From the NCBI GenBank assembly GCA_902770725.1, contig CACXUA010000019.1, forward strand, positions 1-47,067: a stretch of 47,067 nt of DNA, read 5' to 3'. The position numbers and the translations under genes were made by a program. Within the stretch, counting starts at the first letter, position 1. Each line of letters opens with the position of its first letter. Shown piece by piece: positions 33,381 to 41,651 of the stretch. Origin of the DNA: an uncultured Bacteroidales bacterium (GTDB lineage Bacteria > Bacteroidota > Bacteroidia > Bacteroidales > Bacteroidaceae). Under the pieces are notes generated by a model, which saw nothing but the letters and a program-made list of their open reading frames with translations, was not told the origin of the DNA and did no database searches.

Positions 33381-33999
33381 CGACAACCGCCTACGCCTGA
33401 GCGAAGCGAAGAACCTTTTCCGCCAAGCCCTGCAGCGACAAAACGAAAGAGCAGCAGGCATGAAGATGCCCGACGACATGGAGCAAAGGGTGATAAAAAG
33501 CCTCAAGCCCCAAGCCACCAAGCGTCGCTGGCTCTATCCTCTATCGACAATTGCTGTGGCAGCCAGCGTGCTCCTGCTCATCTTGCTTAATATAGGGAAG
33601 CAGAAACCAGATCAACAGCCTCCAGTCGTTGCAGAAGTAATGACGGAGCCGCAGCCTATTATCCCTGGCGAACCTGTTGAACACGCCAATCCTGCCCATC
33701 CTATTATACCCGTTAAGGTTGCCAAAACAGCTGCACCTAAGAAGCAACTTGCCGAGGCAGAGCTTCCCGATACGCTCGGGCAAGGTATCTTCGAGTCGGA
33801 GGAAAACGTTCGGCTCGCCGTGCAGATGCTTAGCGAATGCGAAACCACCATACGCCGCGAGGAGCAACAAGTGAATAACAGAATCATAAAAGCAACGTTC
33901 AATGCCTTGCCACAAGCTGAGAATGCCTTGCTTGTCACCAACGAGAACGGCGACTTCGAAGTGATAGAAGTCAGCGAACAAACTACCATCGAAATATAA
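33373..33999 (+). CDS. Single-pass membrane protein, probable anti-sigma factor
   Basis: 208 residues. The cytoplasmic N-terminal 50 residues are helical and charged (EAKNLFRQALQRQNERAAGM). A TM helix spans about residues 56-74 (LYPLSTIAVAASVLLLILL). The periplasmic part has a Pro-rich spacer (EPQPIIPGEPVEHANPAHP) and a small domain at the end. The start overlaps the sigma-factor stop by 8 bp. Position and topology suggest an anti-sigma factor, although no zinc or ASD motif is visible. It precedes a secreted protein gene by 19 bp. Confidence 0.7.
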   Translation: MNNDNRLRLSEAKNLFRQALQRQNERAAGMKMPDDMEQRVIKSLKPQATKRRWLYPLSTIAVAASVLLLILLNIGKQKPDQQPPVVAEVMTEPQPIIPGEPVEHANPAHPIIPVKVAKTAAPKKQLAEAELPDTLGQGIFESEENVRLAVQMLSECETTIRREEQQVNNRIIKATFNALPQAENALLVTNENGDFEVIEVSEQTTIEI

Positions 34000-34018
34000 A
34001 CCCCTAAACTAAATAGAA

Positions 34019-35023
34019 ATGAAAACTACAGCAAAACTCGTGACGCTCTTCTTGCTCGTCCTCACTTCAAGTCTCAAGGCGCAGGAAGAATACATCAGTC
34101 AGGAAGTGCGAATTCAGCAAGCCTTCGAGCAAATTGCGAATGCGAAGGGCATCGAGCACTCCGTGAACAAATACATTGAACGCGACGAAAAGGCATTCGA
34201 TAAGGTGCTGGAGGAAACGGAAATCCACAACTTCCGCATCGGACGCACCAACTTCAAGCTCCTCGACAAGCTGCAGGAAGTCTTCACATCGCTCGAAAGC
34301 AACAACCGCCTGTTGTCTATTTACACAGACTTCAACCCGATAGAATACAGCACTCGGCAGAAATGGAACATCAAGACCAACAAAGATGCCATCATCATCG
34401 GCGCACGGCCACGTTCGAGCTATGCTATAGCGGTCTATCAAGACTCTGGAAACAAGGACTTCCGCACCGTCTATGCCGTCGAATGGTGGGACACAGACGA
34501 CAAGGACATACGCCAAGGCATACTTGTCCGCACCTATGGCGAGAAAGTGCAGAAACGAGATGGAGACATTAATATGAGGTCTTTGTTCAGCACGAAAGAC
34601 AATGAAGAGGCATGGAAAAGGTACGAGGCATGGAGGCAGCAACTGCAAAAAGGGCAGAGAATCGTCTCAGGAATGGCTGACTCAACCAACATTCCTTTCG
34701 ACGGCACGAGCCTGAAAGAGTGGATGAATAAGGCTATCAATGGCATCGGACACCTGGAGAGTGACGACTGGCTGCGCATCTTCGGACTGCTCACCCAACA
34801 GATAGAAGATGCTACCGGAAGCAATCTGAAGTCTATGACAAAGGAGGAGTTGGTAGTGACATCTGGCTTGATACTACAGCTTTGCAAGGATGCGCCTCTC
34901 GGCGACGACGAGATTGAGATGTGCTGCAAACGCCTGAACTATTTAGCAGCCGGGGTCTCTGCACATAGCTGGTACGTCCACGACACACTCCGACTTGCTA
35001 TGAAAAGGCTGAGGAGAGAATAA
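34019..35023 (+). CDS. Secreted protein of unknown function in the sigma-factor operon
   Basis: 334 residues with the signal peptide MKTTAKLVTLFLLVLTSSLKA cleaved before QEEYISQE. The mature protein is mixed alpha/beta, with Trp-rich patches (YAVEWWDTDD) and helical C-terminal segments (ITGLLTQQ-like repeats are absent). No family is recognised with certainty. It is the third gene of the ECF operon and may be the sensed or output component. A strong terminator follows at 35126. Confidence 0.65.
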   Translation: MKTTAKLVTLFLLVLTSSLKAQEEYISQEVRIQQAFEQIANAKGIEHSVNKYIERDEKAFDKVLEETEIHNFRIGRTNFKLLDKLQEVFTSLESNNRLLSIYTDFNPIEYSTRQKWNIKTNKDAIIIGARPRSSYAIAVYQDSGNKDFRTVYAVEWWDTDDKDIRQGILVRTYGEKVQKRDGDINMRSLFSTKDNEEAWKRYEAWRQQLQKGQRIVSGMADSTNIPFDGTSLKEWMNKAINGIGHLESDDWLRIFGLLTQQIEDATGSNLKSMTKEELVVTSGLILQLCKDAPLGDDEIEMCCKRLNYLAAGVSAHSWYVHDTLRLAMKRLRRE

Positions 35024-35125
35024 GTTAACCGCAACAAGAAAACCTACTTCAAGGCATAGAGCCGAAGTCAGGACAAGTAACTAAAGGACATAGTAATGTT
35101 TTACTTCATAAATCGGTGCGCCACC

Positions 35126-35161
35126 CTGCTCCTGCGTCGCGAGATGCGGGAGCAGTTTTTA
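35126..35161 (+). terminator. Intrinsic terminator of the sigma-factor operon
   Basis: CTGCTCCTGC pairs with GCGGGAGCAG (one mismatch), then five or more T. Confidence 0.9.
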
Positions 35162-35166
35162 TAACC

Positions 35167-35350
35167 CTCACGTGACGTCGGCAAACGTCACGTGTGAAGT
35201 TGACGAACTTCACACGTGAACTTCGCCAACTTCACGTGGGTTGTTGGCAAACATCACGTGTGTCATTAAAAAACTAGGCGTGTCTAACCTGCAAATTAGG
35301 CGTGCCGTGTTGATAAACAAAGCGTGCCGTGTTTGACAACACGGCACGCT
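35167..35350. repeat. 22-bp repeat array B (3' of V-ATPase subunit B)
   Basis: Units start at 35189, 35211, 35233, 35255, 35277, 35299 and 35321, each exactly 22 bp from the last, with a partial unit at 35167. Most have CGTG at unit positions 3-6, TT at 12-13 and AAC at 18-20, and other positions vary freely (in the 35211 unit CGTG is shifted by two). The last unit is part of the hairpin 35321-35350. Confidence 0.88.
35321..35350 (-). terminator. Perfect hairpin after V-ATPase subunit B, made from the last 22-bp unit
   Basis: AGCGTGCCGTGTT and AACACGGCACGCT form a 13-bp perfect stem with a TGAC loop, 19 bp past the atpB stop. On the minus strand it is followed by TTTGTTT. Confidence 0.85.
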
Positions 35351-35368
35351 ATCTTATCTGATACCTTA

Positions 35369-36691
35369 TTATTTCCAATAGATATCGGTGAATTCCTTCT
35401 TGATGTTCACCTCTTCGAGTTTGAAGTACTTGCGGAAGAGGCTCCATGTTACGTCGAGCATCTCCTCGGTATTCAAGTTAACGTCGATGGCAAGGAGCTT
35501 GCTCGAGTAGTCCTTCGCGAAGTCGAGGCAACGATTGTCGTAATCGGTGAGGTCGAAGCCGTTCTCCAACTTTGTCTTGGCATTTGCCGCGTCGGCATAG
35601 AGTCGGATGGCTGCATTCATGACTTGGCTGTGGTCCTTTCTGGTCTTCTTACCTGCAACAAGTTGCTTCAGACGAGACAGCGAGCGGAACGGATCGACGA
35701 TGACCTTGCCCACATCACTATCGCGACGCAAGTAAAGCTGACCCTCCGTGATGTAACCCGTGTTATCGGGCACGGCATGCGTAATGTCGCCACCAGACAA
35801 CGTGGTCACAGCGATGATGGTGATTGAGCCGCCGCCTGCGCTCTCGGGGAACTGCACGGCCTTCTCGTAGATCTTCGCTAAGTCAGAATAGAGCGAGCCG
35901 GGCATGGAGTCCTTCGACGGGATTTGGTCCATACGGTTGCTCACGATGGAGAGTGAGTCAGCGTAGCTGGTCATGTCGGTCAGCAGGACAAGAACGGTCT
36001 CGTGCTTCTCGACAGCAAAGTACTCGGCAGCAGCCAACGCCATATCAGGAATAAGGAGTCGCTCCACGGCAGGGTCTTCGGTGGTGTTGATGAAGGAGAT
36101 GATGCGGTCGAGCGCGCCGGCGTTTGCAAAGGTGTTGCGGAAGAAGTAGTAGTCATCGTTAGTCATACCCATACCGCCAAGAATGATCTTGTCGCACTTT
36201 GCACGCATGGCAACGAGGGCCATCACTTCGTTAAACGGCTGGTCGGGATCGGCAAAGAAGGGAATCTTCTGACCCGAGACGAGCGTGTTGTTGAGGTCGA
36301 TACCTGCAATACCCGTGGCGATGAGTTCGCTGGGCTGCTTTCTGCGGACGGGGTTCACGGAGGGACCACCAATCTCGACTTCCTTTCCTTCAACCTCAGG
36401 ACCACCGTCGATGGGTTGTCCGTATGCGTTAAAGAAGCGTCCTGCCAGTTGGTCGCTGACCTTGAGGGACGGGCTCTTGCCGAGGAACACGACCTCTGCG
36501 TTGGTGGGAATGCCGCCAGTGCCTTCGAACACCTGCAGCGTCACGTCGTCGCCAATTATCTTTACCACCTGAGCAAGCTTGCCGTTGATGGTTGCCAACT
36601 CATTGTAACCGACACCTTTCGCCTTAAGCGAACAGGTAGCCTTCGTTATCTGGCTTATCTTTGTATATACTTTCTGAAATGCTGTAGCCAT
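35369..36691 (-). CDS. ntpB: V-type ATP synthase subunit B
   Basis: 440 residues. The non-catalytic nucleotide-site subunit of the V1/A1 head. Typical sections: GVGYNELATINGKLAQVVKI, FFNAYGQPIDGGPEV, NPVRRKQPSELIATGIAGID, LVSGQKIPFFADPD in place of a P-loop, and VLLTDMTSYADSL and GYITEGQLYLRRD. It starts only a few bases after the A subunit gene. It is the last gene of the visible operon: no D, I or K subunit gene follows before the terminator hairpin and the convergent sigma operon. Confidence 0.96.
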   Translation of the reverse strand: MATAFQKVYTKISQITKATCSLKAKGVGYNELATINGKLAQVVKIIGDDVTLQVFEGTGGIPTNAEVVFLGKSPSLKVSDQLAGRFFNAYGQPIDGGPEVEGKEVEIGGPSVNPVRRKQPSELIATGIAGIDLNNTLVSGQKIPFFADPDQPFNEVMALVAMRAKCDKIILGGMGMTNDDYYFFRNTFANAGALDRIISFINTTEDPAVERLLIPDMALAAAEYFAVEKHETVLVLLTDMTSYADSLSIVSNRMDQIPSKDSMPGSLYSDLAKIYEKAVQFPESAGGGSITIIAVTTLSGGDITHAVPDNTGYITEGQLYLRRDSDVGKVIVDPFRSLSRLKQLVAGKKTRKDHSQVMNAAIRLYADAANAKTKLENGFDLTDYDNRCLDFAKDYSSKLLAIDVNLNTEEMLDVTWSLFRKYFKLEEVNIKKEFTDIYWK

Positions 36692-36696
36692 CTTTC

Positions 36697-38442
36697 TTAT
36701 GCATTTAACATTGCTTCAATTTGCTTGATGTAGTCGTAGTACTGCTCGCTCTGGTAGAGGGAATAGTTCATCTGCTTGCAGAGGTTGATCATCTTCTTGA
36801 AGTAGTCAATGACCTCGAGGAAGGTGTCGAACTTGTAGTCTTCCTTGTCGCAGATCTTCGTAACGAGGTTGAGAATCTCTTCCTGACGTGCGAGGGGCGT
36901 CACTGCGTCCACCTCGTCGAAGGCATCCTGCTGCAGGATGACATAGTCAATCACTTCAGACTTCCAGAAGGTAACGTGATATTCAACAGGCACACCGTCG
37001 TCACCAAGGATGTTTATCTGCTCGGCAATCTCTTTACCACGTTGCATACGAGTCTTCAGGGCAAGCACCTTCGGAATCCACTCCTCGTTGATGTGCTCCT
37101 TGATATACTCTGCGAATTCGGGATACTCGAGGTACTTCGAATAAGAATCAATGGGATTGACGGCAGGATAACGCTTCTTGTCGGCACGGTCCTGCTCGAG
37201 TGCATAGAAGCAACGGGCAACCTTCTTGGTGTTCTCCGTTACCGGCTCCTTCAAGTTACCACCGGCAGGCGACACTGTTCCCAAGAATGTAACAGAACCT
37301 ACTTCACCGTTGTTGAGATAGACATAACCGGCACGTCCGTAGAAGTTACTGATGAGGGCACCGAGATCCATTGGGAATGCATCGGGACCAGGCAGTTCTT
37401 CCATGCGGTTGGACATCTCGCGGAGAGCCTGTGCCCAACGTGACGTCGAGTCGGCCATCAAGAGGACGCGGAGTCCCATCGAGCGGTAGTACTCTGCCAT
37501 CGTCATGGCTGTATAGACGGAAGCCTCACGAGCTGCAACAGGCATGTTTGAGGTATTGGCGATGATGATGGTGCGCTCCATCAGCTTACGGCCTGTGTGC
37601 GGGTCAACCAACTCGGGGAACTCGGTGAAGATTTCCACGACCTCGTTGGCACGTTCGCCGCAGGCAGCGATGATTACGATGTCGGCTTCTGCCTGCTTCG
37701 AGATGGCGTGCTGCAGCACGGTCTTGCCCGTACCGAAGGGACCAGGGATGAAGCCCGTGCCGCCTTCCACGATTGGATTGAACGTATCGATGGTGCGGAC
37801 GCCTGTCTCAAGCAGTTTGAATGGACGCGGTTTCTCCTTGTAGTTGGTCATCGCGAACTTCACGGGCCAGTGCTGCACCATATCGACCTTGATGTCGTTG
37901 CCTTGCTCGTCGGTCAGGACAGCAATGGTGTCATGAATCTTGTACTGCCCTTTCGCCACGATGCTCTTGACTGTAGCTGTGCCTTTCATCTGGAAGGGAG
38001 CCATAATCTTCAAGGGCTGATGGTTCTCCTCGACTTTTCCGAGCCAGTCGCTGGCCTGCACCTTGTCGCCTTCCTTCACGAGCGGTTCGAAGTCCCAAAG
38101 GCGTTCGCCATCGAGCGCTTCTGTATATTCACCGCGCTTCAGGAAGACACCTTCCATCTTGTCGAGGTCGTTCTGAAGTCCGTCGTAGTTGTGACTGAGC
38201 ATACCAGGGCCGAGCTGTATCTCGAGCATGTGTCCTGTGAACTCAGCCTCAGCACCGACCTTCAGACCGCGTGTGCTTTCGAAGACCTGCACATATACGT
38301 CTTGACCAAGAATCTTGATAACCTCAGCCATCAGTCGGTCGCCGCCTGTTGTGATGTAGCATATCTCGCCTTGGAGCACCGGACCGTCCACACGGAGGGT
38401 GACCATGTTGGCAACAACGCCACTTACAATTCCTTTTGTCAT
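36697..38442 (-). CDS. ntpA: V-type ATP synthase subunit A (catalytic)
   Basis: 581 residues, the usual size. The P-loop is GPFGTGKTVLQH at about residue 235, with the preceding GGTGFIPG. MADSTSRWAQALREMSNRM and ELPGPDAFPMDL mark the catalytic core. The insertion domain specific to A subunits lies at about residues 110-200 (FEPLVKEGDKVQASDWLG). It hydrolyses or makes ATP coupled to H+ or Na+ movement. It is followed by subunit B on the same strand with a 5-bp gap. Confidence 0.98.
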   Translation of the reverse strand: MTKGIVSGVVANMVTLRVDGPVLQGEICYITTGGDRLMAEVIKILGQDVYVQVFESTRGLKVGAEAEFTGHMLEIQLGPGMLSHNYDGLQNDLDKMEGVFLKRGEYTEALDGERLWDFEPLVKEGDKVQASDWLGKVEENHQPLKIMAPFQMKGTATVKSIVAKGQYKIHDTIAVLTDEQGNDIKVDMVQHWPVKFAMTNYKEKPRPFKLLETGVRTIDTFNPIVEGGTGFIPGPFGTGKTVLQHAISKQAEADIVIIAACGERANEVVEIFTEFPELVDPHTGRKLMERTIIIANTSNMPVAAREASVYTAMTMAEYYRSMGLRVLLMADSTSRWAQALREMSNRMEELPGPDAFPMDLGALISNFYGRAGYVYLNNGEVGSVTFLGTVSPAGGNLKEPVTENTKKVARCFYALEQDRADKKRYPAVNPIDSYSKYLEYPEFAEYIKEHINEEWIPKVLALKTRMQRGKEIAEQINILGDDGVPVEYHVTFWKSEVIDYVILQQDAFDEVDAVTPLARQEEILNLVTKICDKEDYKFDTFLEVIDYFKKMINLCKQMNYSLYQSEQYYDYIKQIEAMLNA

Positions 38443-38463
38443 GTTTATATCTTGTGTTTGTTT

Positions 38464-39321
38464 TTATCTGTGAATAGTTGGAGCCTTGAATTCTTCTGGC
38501 ACTTGCGCCTCGCTGCGCAGGTCGTCGATTATCTTCTGGAAGGTTTCCTTGCCTTGCTCGACGTCGAGTTTTGCCCAGCGTTCCTGCATTTCAAGTTTAC
38601 AGAGATAGGCAAAGACGGCTGCCATGTCGAAGGGTTCGAAGAAGGTACGCTCGTCAAGCCATATCCACTTGAAGGCGTCTATCATCTTCTCCTTGCGGAC
38701 AGGATCCTTCTCGTCCACAATCTTCATGAGCTGCGGGATGTAGTCGAACTCCAGTCCGAGGTTGAAGTCCTTTGTCTTGTTCTCGCGTATCATCTCCTGC
38801 ACTTCGCCCTCTCCCTTGATGAAGTCGCCGACGCTCCAGCCCTGACTGCGTGCCAGCATGGCTGTAAGGATGTTGGTGATGTCGAGGTTGAGCTTGTACC
38901 AACGGCGCATCATGCGATTTGGGCAGGTCTTGATGGCGTAGTCGAGGAACTGATAAGCCATTTCGTCCTCGGGGAAGTAGCCTGCCTTGTCCTTGTTGAA
39001 AGCGTATTCACGAGCGAAGATACTCATGAAGGCCGGATAGCGATGGACGTTGAAGTTGAGCTCGGTTGCACTGGTGATGAGGTCGCGGAGCTGTTCGAGC
39101 GAGAAGTTGCCCCACTGGTCGATGTCGGCCTCGGGATTCTTCAGGAGCTTGACCAGGTTGACGCAATCGAAGCGCAGGAAGAAATAGAAGAGCAACTTCT
39201 TGTCCTGTGGTGTCAGCACCTCTTCGCACTGTTCCCGCATCTGCTCAATGCTCAAACCCGGCTTCGTGTCCTTTAGGTCGATGTCGGGCAAGCCGGCTAT
39301 CATGCAATAATAGTTTGCCAT
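38464..39321 (-). CDS. V-ATPase operon protein DUF2764 (C-like subunit)
   Basis: 285 residues starting MANYYCMIAGLPDIDLKDTK. It is helical, without TM helices (VNLVKLLKNPEADIDQWG, MRRWYKLNLDITNILTAML). This family sits between the E and A subunits in Bacteroidetes operons and probably takes the place of subunit C, linking the stalk to the membrane part. No catalytic motif. Gaps of 11 bp upstream and about 20 bp downstream show tight operon packing. Confidence 0.85.
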   Translation of the reverse strand: MANYYCMIAGLPDIDLKDTKPGLSIEQMREQCEEVLTPQDKKLLFYFFLRFDCVNLVKLLKNPEADIDQWGNFSLEQLRDLITSATELNFNVHRYPAFMSIFAREYAFNKDKAGYFPEDEMAYQFLDYAIKTCPNRMMRRWYKLNLDITNILTAMLARSQGWSVGDFIKGEGEVQEMIRENKTKDFNLGLEFDYIPQLMKIVDEKDPVRKEKMIDAFKWIWLDERTFFEPFDMAAVFAYLCKLEMQERWAKLDVEQGKETFQKIIDDLRSEAQVPEEFKAPTIHR

Positions 39322-39332
39322 CAGCCTTTTTG

Positions 39333-39920
39333 CTAGAAGAGCATCTCCACGAGCTGTGGACGAAGGAAATTCTTAAAGTAGGTTTCGAACTCTTCCTGGC
39401 CGAAGTTCACCTTGTAGCTGCCATCAGCAGGAGCAATCGTGAGCAGAGTGTCCTTACCATTCACCTTGTTGATGGTGACACCTTTGTCGAGGAGAGCCTT
39501 TGCCTTAGCTGCGAAGTATGCTTTGAGACTCTCAGCCTCGCTGCTGGAGATGACGATGGGTTCGTTTGCACTCCACTTCTCTGCCAATGCAACGGCAAAC
39601 TGTCCGAGGAAGTCGGGGCTTGCCTTCAAGCCTTCGACAGCTTCTTTTACTACGCCGTCGGTCAGCACGTTAGTCACTTCGCTCTTGAGGGCGCTGAGTG
39701 CCTGGCCTGTGTACATCTTGAGTTCGTTGCGCGTGTTGGCATCGGTCTCGGCTGCCTTCTTCTGTGCTTGTTCTGCGATGTCCTGAGCTTGCTGACGAGC
39801 TTCCTGCAGAATCTTCTCTGCCTGTTGCTTTGCCTCCTGAATGATGCGGTCGGCTTCAGCCTGTCCTTTTTCCACGCCTTCGCGCAGGATTTTCTCAGTG
39901 AGTTCTTGTATCTTTTCCAT
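39333..39920 (-). CDS. ntpE: V-type ATP synthase subunit E
   Basis: 195 residues from the ATG at 39920 (MEKIQELTEKILREGVEKG); the upstream ATG at 39965 would overlap the promoter. The N-terminal half is a long coiled coil rich in Gln, Ala, Lys and Glu (AKQQAEKILQEARQQAQDIA), and the C-terminal half a small domain ending FLRPQLVEMLF. It forms the peripheral stalk. It is the first gene of the operon. Confidence 0.93.
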   Translation of the reverse strand: MEKIQELTEKILREGVEKGQAEADRIIQEAKQQAEKILQEARQQAQDIAEQAQKKAAETDANTRNELKMYTGQALSALKSEVTNVLTDGVVKEAVEGLKASPDFLGQFAVALAEKWSANEPIVISSSEAESLKAYFAAKAKALLDKGVTINKVNGKDTLLTIAPADGSYKVNFGQEEFETYFKNFLRPQLVEMLF

Positions 39921-39954
39921 TATTATATTATGTGTATTTATGCAATTAACGGCA

Positions 39955-39962
39955 CGAAGGTA
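39955..39962 (-). promoter_or_regulatory. -7-like element for the V-ATPase operon
   Basis: Minus strand TACCTTCG, one mismatch from TAnnTTTG, 35 bp before the ntpE ATG. Confidence 0.45.
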
Positions 39963-39995
39963 CAAAAAACCTTTGGAATACCAATGCAGAAGCCT

Positions 39996-40038
39996 AAAAA
40001 AAATGCCCTATCTGTCATTATCTGAACAGAAAGGGCAT
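39996..40038 (-). terminator. Intrinsic terminator of the fucosidase gene
   Basis: TGCCCT and AGGGCA with inner TCTGT and ACAGA pair; on the minus strand eight T follow the stem. Confidence 0.9.
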
Positions 40039-40052
40039 AAGGGAAATGTTAT

Positions 40053-41426
40053 TTAGTACACGCCCACCTCCGAAAGGGCCAACTTGCCATGATGTCGAGT
40101 AACAGTAATACGCACTTTCTCAGCCTTAACGGGACTGAAACGATGCTGCTTGACACGACACTCGGGAACTATTCCTTCGTAGATGGTGCGCCAACGTTTT
40201 CCTTTCTTATATTCAAGCCTGTATGTCTGAATGCTGCCTTTTGTTTCCTCGACGATGGTAACGAGCGAAATGCGCTTCTTGCCTTTAAGGTCCACTTCCC
40301 ACCAGGGCTCTTCGACCGTCGGGTGCGAGGTCCAGCCAGAACCGAAGTCATCGTCGTTGGCAAAGTCGCCCAGTCCATAGTCGTAGCTCCAACTGTACTC
40401 CGTTGGGCAGCCCTTGGCGAAGTTGTGCTTGATGATGGGGGCATCGCATTCAGGGACAGGCTTGGTGGGGCCATCATGATGCCAAATCTGACCAATCCGA
40501 CGCAGTGCCTCGACAGCATTGTCGTCCATCAGGCCCTTTCGATTCGGGGCAACATTGAGGATGAAATTGCAGTAGGCTTCGTTGTAGGGACGGATGTTCT
40601 CCTCTACAAGCCAGCGGACATCCTTGAGGCGGTCTGTCGGCATCGATTCTTTCCAGAACCAGGTGCGCTGAATACTCAGGCAGGCCAGGGCTGGCAAACG
40701 GTTCTCGCTGGTGCTTATCTTCTGCCCAGCTCCCTGCTCATACGACTTGATGTCGGTATAGAAGAGTGCCTCGCGAGGATATTTGGCGGCATTGAGGTCC
40801 ATGACAAGGCAGTTGGGCTGCAGGCTTTTGATGTAGTTATAGATTTCCTCGAAAGGTATTTCGTCGTAGGAAATGCGCGACCAGGGAGCGTCCCAGCCGT
40901 CAATGATGAGTGCCGTGATGTCGCCATAGTTGGTGAGGAGCTCTTTCAATTGTGCCTTGATGAACTTCGTGTGATCCGGTTTGATATGACCCGGACGAAT
41001 GCGATGATGGGTGTCGAGGATGCTGAAATAGAGCATCACAGCAAGTCCTTCCTGACGGAAAGCATCGACATATTGACGAACGACATCGACACGGGCTGGC
41101 GACTGCATGGAGTTGTAGTCGGTCGTTTTGGTATCCCAAATGCAGAAGCCGCTGTGGTGCTTGGTCGTGAGGCATCCATAGGTCATGCCAGCCGACTTGG
41201 CAGCCTTGGCCCATTGATGGCAATCGAGCTGCGTCGGAGCAAAAGCCGACACAGGCATATCGGGGTCGGGCCAATCCTCGATGGAATAGGTGGGCATGTT
41301 GTAGTGGATGAACATGCCGAAGCGCAGATCGACAAAGGCTTGCTGCAGTTCGCGCAAAGGCTTCTGGCGAGCTGATGCCAGCAGGCCTATCAGCAAAAGG
41401 GGGAAGAGGATGAAGAAACGTTTCAT
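40053..41426 (-). CDS. Secreted GH29 alpha-L-fucosidase
   Basis: 457 residues with a signal peptide (MKRFFILFPLLLIGLLASA). The GH29 barrel shows RFGMFIHYNMPTYS, the Asp-Cys-His-Gln-Trp segment, LTTKHHSGFCIWDTKTTDYN, and ALIIDGWDAPW, where the first Asp is the likely nucleophile. The last 130 residues form an F5/8-type C (carbohydrate-binding) domain: SGWTSHPTVEEPWWEVDLKG and RLEYKKGKRWRTIYEG. It removes terminal alpha-1,3/1,4-linked fucose, as expected for the GH29-B subgroup. The subgroup is an inference from the motif style. Single gene, terminated at 39996; array C lies between it and the upstream FAS1 gene. Confidence 0.93.
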   Translation of the reverse strand: MKRFFILFPLLLIGLLASARQKPLRELQQAFVDLRFGMFIHYNMPTYSIEDWPDPDMPVSAFAPTQLDCHQWAKAAKSAGMTYGCLTTKHHSGFCIWDTKTTDYNSMQSPARVDVVRQYVDAFRQEGLAVMLYFSILDTHHRIRPGHIKPDHTKFIKAQLKELLTNYGDITALIIDGWDAPWSRISYDEIPFEEIYNYIKSLQPNCLVMDLNAAKYPREALFYTDIKSYEQGAGQKISTSENRLPALACLSIQRTWFWKESMPTDRLKDVRWLVEENIRPYNEAYCNFILNVAPNRKGLMDDNAVEALRRIGQIWHHDGPTKPVPECDAPIIKHNFAKGCPTEYSWSYDYGLGDFANDDDFGSGWTSHPTVEEPWWEVDLKGKKRISLVTIVEETKGSIQTYRLEYKKGKRWRTIYEGIVPECRVKQHRFSPVKAEKVRITVTRHHGKLALSEVGVY

Positions 41427-41467
41427 ATTGTTAGATTTATTCTTTTGAATGGACTATTCTCTAATGC

Positions 41468-41629
41468 AAAATGCCGGCTCTGTAAACGCGGCGTGCCATC
41501 TTTGCAAACTTAACGTGCCATCTTTGCAAACTTAACGTGCCAAGTTTCTCAATGTGGCGTGCCGCGTTGACAGACATGGCTGGCAGTCTCGGAAAACAAA
41601 GCGTGCTCTTACCATCATAAAAGCACGCT
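41468..41629. repeat. 22-bp repeat array C (3' of the FAS1 lipoprotein gene)
   Basis: Units start at 41468, 41490, 41512, 41534, 41556, 41578 and 41600, 22 bp apart, plus a half unit at 41622. The best pair (41490 and 41512) differ only in the first two bases. Consensus as in array B: CGTGCC at 3-8, TTT at 12-14, AAAC at 17-20. The units at 41468 and 41578 have lost part of CGTG. Confidence 0.88.
41600..41629 (-). terminator. Hairpin after the FAS1 lipoprotein gene
   Basis: AGCGTGCT and AGCACGCT pair; on the minus strand the stem is followed by TTTGTTTT. It again uses the last 22-bp unit of the array as one arm. Confidence 0.75.
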
Positions 41630-41651
41630 CCGTCGTATTTCTAAGCCCGTC

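Noticed and set aside
35167-35350. CRISPR array
   Set aside because: Units are contiguous 22-mers with scattered fixed positions, not repeat plus spacer.
37597-39276. 559-codon plus-strand frame opposite V-ATPase A and DUF2764
   Set aside because: Complement of well-supported V-ATPase genes; no domain of its own.
39921-39965. 15-residue N-terminal extension of V-ATPase E
   Set aside because: It overlaps the -7 element and lacks family similarity; the ATG at 39920 gives the usual start.
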